Shown: in pieces, positions 58,884 to 64,000 of the stretch
How positions within the stretch are numbered: the first letter of the stretch is position 1
How the letters are laid out: every line of letters starts with the position of its first letter
The notes under the pieces: model-generated
Databases searched by the model: none
The model's input: only the letters and a program-made list of their open reading frames with translations
What the model was told of the DNA's origin: nothing
Made by a program: the position numbers and the translations under genes
Assembly: GCF_901875635.1 (NCBI RefSeq)
Contig: NZ_CABFMN010000084.1
Span: 62,001-126,000, forward strand
Reading direction: 5' to 3'
Origin: Xylophilus ampelinus
GTDB lineage: Bacteria > Pseudomonadota > Gammaproteobacteria > Burkholderiales > Burkholderiaceae_C
DNA length: 64,000 nucleotides

Positions 58884-59102
58884 TCAATAGTGTGGGGGTA
58901 ATTCGTCCCGCAGGCTGCGCGGGCCGCCCGAACCGGCCTCCGGCAACTGCTGCTTCAGTTCGGCCAGCTGGCGCAGCAGGCCGTCGATCTGCTGCTGTTG
59001 CCGAAAGACGGTGAGGTTCAGCTGCTCGAGCAGGTCCTCGGTGTAGCTGGCCTTGATCTCGAGTTCGGTGAGGCGGTGGTCGGTCGCTTGGGCGGGGTCC
59101 AT
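58884..59102 (-). CDS. slyX: SlyX protein
   Basis: A 72-residue coiled-coil protein: RLTELEIKASYTEDLLEQLN, LTVFRQQQQIDGLLRQLAEL and the DELPPHY C-terminal signature, all diagnostic of SlyX. Function is unknown. Adjacent to nothing SlyD-like here. Upstream of it (to the right) lies the Rrf2-type regulator. Confidence 0.9.
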   Translation of the reverse strand: MDPAQATDHRLTELEIKASYTEDLLEQLNLTVFRQQQQIDGLLRQLAELKQQLPEAGSGGPRSLRDELPPHY

Positions 59103-59137
59103 GCGGCCGATTGTCGCGGCCGCAGGACGCAGGGGGC

Positions 59138-59677
59138 TCAGCCTGCCGAGATCATGCGGCCGAGCTGGAACACCGAGTTCGGCGCGTTGGGCAGCAGCGG
59201 CTTCACCGGGCCGGGCAGCGGCTTCTTCACCGGCTTGGCGGCTTCGGCATGCAGCTGGACGCCGGCGGCCACCTGGTCGTCCACCAGCTTCTGCAGCGAC
59301 ACCGAGTCGAGGAATTCGACCACCCGCTGGCTCAGCGAGGCCCACAGTTCGGGGGCCGCGCAGCGCATGGGATCGTCGCTCTGGTGGCCGGCGGGCAGCG
59401 GGGGCACGCCGGTGGTCTCGAGCGCATCGACGGCGTACAGGATGTCGGCCACCGTGATGTCCTTCGCGGCGCGGGCCAGCGAGTAGCCGCCGCCCGGCCC
59501 GCGCGTGGAAGCCACCAGGCCGTGCCGGCGCAGGTTGGTGAACATCTGCTCCAGGTACGACAGCGAAATGCGCTGGCGGCGGCTCAGCACCGCCAGCGAC
59601 AGCGGCCCCGACTTGCGGTGCAGCGCCACGTCGATCATGGCCACGACGGCCTGGCGGCCCTTGGTACTCAGTCGCAT
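59138..59677 (-). CDS. Rrf2/IscR-type transcription regulator lacking most cluster cysteines
   Basis: A 179-residue winged-helix regulator: MRLSTKGRQAVVAMIDVALH, ISLSYLEQMFTNLRRHGLVASTRGPGGGYSLARAAKDITVADILYAVD. The IscR-like C-X5-C-X7-C region reads VPPLPAGHQSDDPMRCAAPELWASLSQ, with just one Cys (near residue 116), equivalent to the third IscR cysteine. A [2Fe-2S] cluster of the normal kind is therefore unlikely. Start MRLSTKG is the family start. No isc genes follow it. Confidence 0.85.
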   Translation of the reverse strand: MRLSTKGRQAVVAMIDVALHRKSGPLSLAVLSRRQRISLSYLEQMFTNLRRHGLVASTRGPGGGYSLARAAKDITVADILYAVDALETTGVPPLPAGHQSDDPMRCAAPELWASLSQRVVEFLDSVSLQKLVDDQVAAGVQLHAEAAKPVKKPLPGPVKPLLPNAPNSVFQLGRMISAG

Positions 59678-59736
59678 GGGTTCTCCTGTGTCGTTGTCTG
59701 CGTGTGGATGGAAGGAAGCGGCCGGGGGAAAAGGCC

Positions 59737-60429
59737 TTATTCGTCGCGACCGCCACCCAGGCCCAGCAGCATGAGGATGGACTGGAAGACGTTGTAGAGG
59801 CTCAGGTACACGCCGAGCGTGGCGCTGATGTAGTTGGTCTCGTAGCCGTCCTTCACGCGCTTGAGATCGTGCAGGATGAAGGCCGAAAAGATGCCGATGG
59901 CCATCACCGAGAGCGTGATCATCAGCGCGCCGGACTGGATGAAGAAGTTGGCGATGCCGGCCACCAGCAGCAGGATGGCGCCGATGAAGAGCCACTTGCC
60001 CATGGAAGACAGGTCGCGCTTGATCACCGAGGACAGCGTCGCCATGCCGAGGAACACCGCGCCCGTGCCCGCGAAGGCGGTCATCACCAGGCTGGCGCCG
60101 TTGGCCATGCCGAGCACCGTGCCGACCAGGCGCGAAAGCATCACGCCCATGAAGAAGGTGAAGGCCAGCAGCACCGGCACGCCGGCGGCGGAGTTCTTGG
60201 TCTTCTCGATCGCGAACATGAAGCCGAAGGCGCCGGCCAGGAAGACCACGAGGCCGATGCCCGGCGACATGGCGCGCGCGATGCCGGTCTCCACGCCGAT
60301 CCAAGCACCGAGAACGGTCGGGATCATCGACAGCGCGAGCAGCCAGTAGGTGTTGCGCAGCACGCGGTTGCGCTCGGCACTGCTGGAAAGCGTGCCGGAA
60401 TGGTGGAAAGTGGGCAGCGTCTGGTTCAT
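59737..60429 (-). CDS. Bax inhibitor-1/YccA-family membrane protein
   Basis: A 230-residue protein with seven TM helices (YWLLALSMIPTVLGAWIGVE, ARAMSPGIGLVVFLAGAFGFMFAIE, GVPVLLAFTFFMGVMLSRLVG and further) and the C-terminal YLSLYNVFQSILMLLGLGGG motif of the family. Bacterial YccA modulates FtsH proteolysis; BI-1 homologues can act as Ca2+ leak channels. Promoter region to the right is shared with nhaR (60430-60662). Confidence 0.93.
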   Translation of the reverse strand: MNQTLPTFHHSGTLSSSAERNRVLRNTYWLLALSMIPTVLGAWIGVETGIARAMSPGIGLVVFLAGAFGFMFAIEKTKNSAAGVPVLLAFTFFMGVMLSRLVGTVLGMANGASLVMTAFAGTGAVFLGMATLSSVIKRDLSSMGKWLFIGAILLLVAGIANFFIQSGALMITLSVMAIGIFSAFILHDLKRVKDGYETNYISATLGVYLSLYNVFQSILMLLGLGGGRDE

Positions 60430-60662
60430 GGAAGTCCTTGACAGACCGTCGACCGGTCCGAGAGTTCCGGCCGAGGCCGGCCGGACAAAAGAGAAAGCCT
60501 CGGGTTGGAATGTAGGGACGATGATGCTTCGATAAAAGTCGTTTTTTTGGCATCATCCATTCGTCTTTTATTGATCTTTGACAGATCACTCCCTAGGAAG
60601 ACGTCGCGGGTTTTCCCTGATTCGTCGTCGAGCGAGGTCTTCGCCTACAGGCTGGCAGCATC

Positions 60663-61562
60663 ATGAACTACAAGCACCTGCACTACTTTTGGGCGGCAGC
60701 AAAGGCCGGCGGCATCGTGCGCGCCGGCGAGCAGCTGCACATCACCCCGCAGACGCTCTCGGCCCAGATCAAGCTGCTGGAGGAATCGCTGGGCTGCCAG
60801 CTCTTCCGCAAGACCGGCCGCAACGTGGAACTCACCACCGAGGGCCGCACGGCCCTGGTCTACGCCGACCAGATCTTCGCGCTGGGCGCCGAACTGGAGG
60901 CCGCCGTGGGCAGCAAGCGCGGCGAGGCGCGCACGCTCAATTTCCGCGTCGGCATCGCCGATGCGGTACCCAAGGCCATCGCCTACCGCCTGCTGGAGCC
61001 CGCGCTGGGCATCGAGGAGCAGGTGCACCTGATCTGCCACGAGGGGCACTTCCGCGACCTGCTGGGGCAGCTGTCGGTGCACCGGCTCGACCTGGTGATC
61101 GCCAACGAGCCGATGGGCCGGCAGACCAGCGTCAAGGCTTTCAACCACCCGCTGGGCACCACCGGCATGGCCTTCTTCGCCGCGCCGGTGCTGCGGCGGG
61201 AGCTGCAAGGCAGCTTTCCCGCCTGCCTGGACGGCATGCCGATGCTGATGCAGGGTTCGGCCTCGGCGATGCGCCAGCGCCTGGACGTCTGGCTGGCCGA
61301 GCAGAGCCTGCGGCCGCAGCTGATCGGCGAATTCGACGATGCGGCGCTGCTCAAGGCCTTCGGCGGCGAGGGCCGGGGCGTGTTCATGTCGCCCGCGGTG
61401 CTGGAGGACGAGACCTGCTCGCAGTACGGCGTGGAGGTGATCGGCCGCGCGCCGGAGCTCGAGGAGGAATTCTTCGCCATTTCCGTCGAGCGGCGGATCA
61501 CCCACCCCTGCGTGGCGGCCATCACGCGCGCGGCGCGCGGGCACTTCCTGCGGGGCGGCTGA
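60663..61562 (+). CDS. nhaR: LysR-type activator NhaR
   Basis: A 299-residue LysR-family regulator. HTH: MNYKHLHYFWAAAKAGGIVR, AGEQLHITPQTLSAQIKLLEESLGCQLF. RKTGRNVELTTEGRTALVYADQIF follows. The close match to NhaR (the N-terminal NYKHLHYFW and TPQTLSxQI blocks) supports the name. NhaR activates sodium/proton antiporter nhaA in E. coli; no nhaA is in this window. The stop is 10 bp from the convergent MarR gene. Confidence 0.9.
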   Translation: MNYKHLHYFWAAAKAGGIVRAGEQLHITPQTLSAQIKLLEESLGCQLFRKTGRNVELTTEGRTALVYADQIFALGAELEAAVGSKRGEARTLNFRVGIADAVPKAIAYRLLEPALGIEEQVHLICHEGHFRDLLGQLSVHRLDLVIANEPMGRQTSVKAFNHPLGTTGMAFFAAPVLRRELQGSFPACLDGMPMLMQGSASAMRQRLDVWLAEQSLRPQLIGEFDDAALLKAFGGEGRGVFMSPAVLEDETCSQYGVEVIGRAPELEEEFFAISVERRITHPCVAAITRAARGHFLRGG

Positions 61563-61571
61563 GGCGGCGCG

Positions 61572-62003
61572 TCAGTAGCCGCTGTCGATCAGGCGCGCGC
61601 GCAATGCCTGCAGCGACTTGCGCACGCGCGTGATCTCGGCCGGCGAGCAGACCGAAAGAACGTCCTCGGTCAGCGCATCCACCGCCGCCTCGGCCTTCTC
61701 GTAGACCCTGCGCCCCTTCGGGGCCAGGCGCACCACCACGGAGCGCCCGTCCTGCTCGGAGCCGGTGCGCTCGACCCAGCCGCGCTCCTCCATGCTGTGC
61801 AGCATGCGGGTGAGGCGGGTGCGCTCGTACGCGGTCCATTGGGCCAGTTCCTGCATCGTGAGCGGCCCCTTGCGCAGCAGCGTGCCCAGCGTGCGCCACT
61901 CGGTGTTGAGCAGCCCCAGCGGGCGCAGCGCGTCGCCGATGGCGCGGTCGCGCCGGTACACCACCTGGGTGCACAGAAAAAAGATGTGGTCTTCCAGTTC
62001 CAT
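61572..62003 (-). CDS. MarR-family transcription regulator
   Basis: A 143-residue winged-helix repressor: MELEDHIFFLCTQVVYRRDR, LNTEWRTLGTLLRKGPLTMQELAQWTAYERTRLTRMLHSMEERGW, VERTGSEQDGRSVVVRLAPKG (wing). Divergent from the FAD-oxidase gene across 232 bp, so it probably controls it and the binding-protein gene behind it. Ligand unknown. Confidence 0.9.
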   Translation of the reverse strand: MELEDHIFFLCTQVVYRRDRAIGDALRPLGLLNTEWRTLGTLLRKGPLTMQELAQWTAYERTRLTRMLHSMEERGWVERTGSEQDGRSVVVRLAPKGRRVYEKAEAAVDALTEDVLSVCSPAEITRVRKSLQALRARLIDSGY

Positions 62004-62235
62004 CGCGGCCCCTCCTGCCTCCAAATATGCCGGCCGACCCATGCGCCGCAAGCGCCATGCCATCGCGCCTCCCGATGCGTGCATTTTCACGTACAGGCAT
62101 GCTCCTTGCAACGCGATTCTCCGACGACGTGACGAGCCCAGGGTTCGTGCACGGCGGCGGCTGCCCGTGCCGCCCCGCGCACGACGATCGCCCCGCAGCG
62201 ACGGCGCCACAACCCTTCTTGTGGAGAACCTGCGC
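62004..62235. promoter_or_regulatory. Divergent region MarR / FAD oxidase
   Basis: A 232-bp gap. It is comparatively AT-rich near GCATTTTCACGTACAGGCAT (~62079), plausible promoter territory, and contains CGTGCACGGCGG/GCCCGTGCCGCC inverted words near 62149. No operator could be assigned. Confidence 0.35.
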
Positions 62236-63663
62236 ATGAACGACACCGCTGCCTTCCTCGCCGCGCTGGGCGACGTCCCGGCCATTGCCGACCCCGACAT
62301 CGTCCGTCGCAAGAGCCGCGACATGACGGCCAACTTCAGCCCCGTGATGAAGGACGACGCGCTCGGCCACGTCGCCGACCTGATCGTGCAGCCGCGCGAC
62401 AAGGCCGACGTGCTGCGCATCGCCTCGGCCGCGGCACGCACCCGCATGCCGTTGGTGATGCGCGGCGCCGGCACCTGCAATTTCGGCCAGGGCATTCCGC
62501 TGGCCGGCGGCGCGATGGTCGACATGACCGGCCTGGACCGGGTGCTGCGCGCCGGCGCCGGCCGCGTGCGTGCCGAGGCCGGCGCGCGGCTCGCGGCCAT
62601 CGACGATGCCACGCGGCCCACCGGCTGGGAACTGCGCATCCACTCGTCCACCAAGAAGGTCGCCACGCTGGGCGGCTTCGTGGGCGGCGGGCATGCGGGC
62701 GTGGGCAGCTGCGCGTGGGGCATCCTGCGCGACCGCGGCAACATCCTCGGCCTGGAGGTGGTGAGCGTGGAGGAGGAACCGCGCACCGTCGAACTCACGG
62801 GCGACCGGGTGAACCTGGTGCACCACGCCTACGGCAGCAACGGCATCATCACCGAGCTCGAGATGCCCCTGGCGCCGGCCTGGGACTGGCGCGAGGCGAT
62901 CGTCGTCTTTCCCGAGTTCATGACCTCGGTCGAATTCGCGCATGCGCTGGCCACGGCCGACGGGATCGAGAAGAAGCTGGTCTCGGTGATCGGCGGGCCG
63001 ATCTGGCGAATGATGCGCGTGCTGCGTCCCTACGGGCGCGAAGGCACCGAGGGCATGGTGCTGGCGATGGTGGCCGAGCCCTTCCTCGAATCCTTCCACG
63101 CGCTGGTGCGCGAATTCGGCGGCACCGTGACCAGCGAAGCGCCCGAGGGCCGCGGACCCTACCGCATCCCGCTGTACGAGATGTCCTGGGGCCACACGCG
63201 CATGCACGTGAACCGGGAGCATCCCGAGATCGTCAGCAACGTCGGCCTGTACCTCGACCCCGACCTGGTGGGTGCTATCCGCCGCAGCCACCGCCGCTTC
63301 GCGCATTTGCCCGGCATGCACTTCGAGGCCAAGCGCTTCGACGGGCGGCTGAGCTTCCAGGGCTCGCCCTTCTTCCGCTACGAGGGCGACGCGCACCTGG
63401 CCGAGGTCATGCGGGGCATGGCCGAGGACGGTGCCATGGTCGCCAACAACCACACCTTCCTGGTGAAGGAGGGCGGCATGAAGTCCGTCGATGGCGAGGA
63501 CGCCGCCTTCAAGCACGCGATGGACCCGCACGGCCTGATGAACCCCGGCAAGCTGCGCTTCGACGCTGCGGCGCCGAAGGAAAGCACCGGCGGCGACTTG
63601 CCCAGCGCAGGCTGGCGCTTCCGCGACGCCGGCACCCGCGAAACCACCGAAGCCACCGCCTGA
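62236..63663 (+). CDS. FAD-binding oxidoreductase (GlcD/FAD_binding_4 type)
   Basis: A 475-residue flavoprotein of the PCMH/VAO superfamily. VIQPRDKADVLRIASAAARTRM-like (IVQPRDKADVLR), VMRGAGTCNFGQGIPLAGGA and KKVATLGGFVGGGHAGVGSC form the FAD site. The C-terminal half has DPHGLMNPGKLRFD, the NPGK motif of GlcD-like oxidases. Likely oxidises a hydroxy-acid or lactate-like substrate. Followed 22 bp later by a binding-protein gene, suggesting a small uptake/catabolic unit under MarR control. Confidence 0.85.
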   Translation: MNDTAAFLAALGDVPAIADPDIVRRKSRDMTANFSPVMKDDALGHVADLIVQPRDKADVLRIASAAARTRMPLVMRGAGTCNFGQGIPLAGGAMVDMTGLDRVLRAGAGRVRAEAGARLAAIDDATRPTGWELRIHSSTKKVATLGGFVGGGHAGVGSCAWGILRDRGNILGLEVVSVEEEPRTVELTGDRVNLVHHAYGSNGIITELEMPLAPAWDWREAIVVFPEFMTSVEFAHALATADGIEKKLVSVIGGPIWRMMRVLRPYGREGTEGMVLAMVAEPFLESFHALVREFGGTVTSEAPEGRGPYRIPLYEMSWGHTRMHVNREHPEIVSNVGLYLDPDLVGAIRRSHRRFAHLPGMHFEAKRFDGRLSFQGSPFFRYEGDAHLAEVMRGMAEDGAMVANNHTFLVKEGGMKSVDGEDAAFKHAMDPHGLMNPGKLRFDAAAPKESTGGDLPSAGWRFRDAGTRETTEATA

Positions 63664-63685
63664 CCTGCCACCGAAAGGACCCGCC

Positions 63686-64000
63686 ATGACCGACGTTTCC
63701 GCGCCCCGCCCCGCCGCCCTCACCCGCCGCAAGGCCATCGCCGCCCTGGGCGGTGCCGCTGTCGTGTCGCACCTGCCCGCGTTTTTGCCGCGTGCCACGG
63801 CGCAGGGCCTCACCAAGGTCAGCGTCCAGACCGGCTGGCTGGCGCAGGCCGAGCACGGCGGCCTGTACCAGGCGCTGGCCACCGGCATCTACAAGGAACA
63901 TGGCCTGGACGTCGAGATCCGCCCCGGCGGCCCGCAGGTCAACGTGGTGCAGCTCTTCCTGGCCGGCACCTGCGATTTCGCCGACGCCGACAGCTTCCGC
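63686..64000 (+). CDS. NMT1/SsuA-type ABC substrate-binding protein (3' end outside window)
   Basis: Visible for 105 codons, no stop before the window ends. The N-terminus has the twin-arginine motif TRRKAIAALGG, then a hydrophobic stretch and LPRATAQG, so export is by Tat. The mature part starts KVSVQTGWLAQAEHGGLYQALATGIYKEHGLDVEIRPGG, QVNVVQLFLAGTCDFADADSF, characteristic of NMT1/THI5-like binding proteins for sulphonate, taurine, pyrimidine precursors and others. Partner transporter genes would lie beyond the edge. Confidence 0.85.
   Translation, partial: MTDVSAPRPAALTRRKAIAALGGAAVVSHLPAFLPRATAQGLTKVSVQTGWLAQAEHGGLYQALATGIYKEHGLDVEIRPGGPQVNVVQLFLAGTCDFADADSFR

Overview
The window is GC-rich, densely packed DNA with a Burkholderiales gene complement, most likely Comamonadaceae (Variovorax/Acidovorax-like). 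This rests on the protein families present and on dispersed ~65-bp repeats with a GATAGCTGC...GGGCGCTGCAG core, which I associate with that family. No rRNA, tRNA, CRISPR array, insertion sequence or phage gene was seen. The genes look chromosomal. Both window edges cut genes.

Layout. 1-4.3 kb: housekeeping genes (DUF2855 protein, srkA kinase, tautomerase, htpG). 4.5-10 kb: a tightly overlapping six-gene operon of exported proteins: a predicted outer-membrane barrel with an SdrD-like domain, three paralogous fibre-subunit-like proteins, one unknown and a PapD-like periplasmic protein. It resembles chaperone-usher pili but matches no family I can name, and is the best candidate for an undescribed system. 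10-17 kb: an ABC binding protein and a 1,903-residue autotransporter built from ~99-residue repeats. 17-23 kb: a repeat-containing secreted protein, a two-component system, a DUF3761 protein, a PAP2 phosphatase, a pseudouridine synthase and a quinone-type reductase. 23-28 kb: a GMC oxidoreductase/SDR pair divergent from a cytosolic trehalase, then a methyltransferase remnant. 28.2-28.8 kb: a carboxymuconolactone-decarboxylase-like gene behind an ECF41-type promoter match.

29-42 kb holds the complete Kdp potassium system: kdpF-A-B-C, kdpD, and kdpE about 4.4 kb away behind katE, a Crp-like regulator and a glycosyltransferase. Direct copies of one repeat flank this segment. A 970-bp repeat-rich gap follows (42.2-43.2 kb), then an NAD salvage pair (nadM-nadV) with a palindrome against its promoter, an acrylyl-CoA-reductase-like gene, and a glycosyltransferase/membrane-protein pair.

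49-59 kb: a Crp/Fnr regulator divergent from a seven-gene operon in which a Liv-type ABC importer (two ATPases, two permeases, binding protein) is bracketed by two acyl/aryl-CoA ligases. This suggests uptake and CoA activation of a carboxylic acid. Its gaps hold large palindromic repeats. 59-64 kb: slyX, an IscR-like regulator lacking two cluster cysteines, a Bax-inhibitor-1 protein, nhaR, and a MarR regulator divergent from an FAD oxidase and a truncated Tat-exported binding protein.
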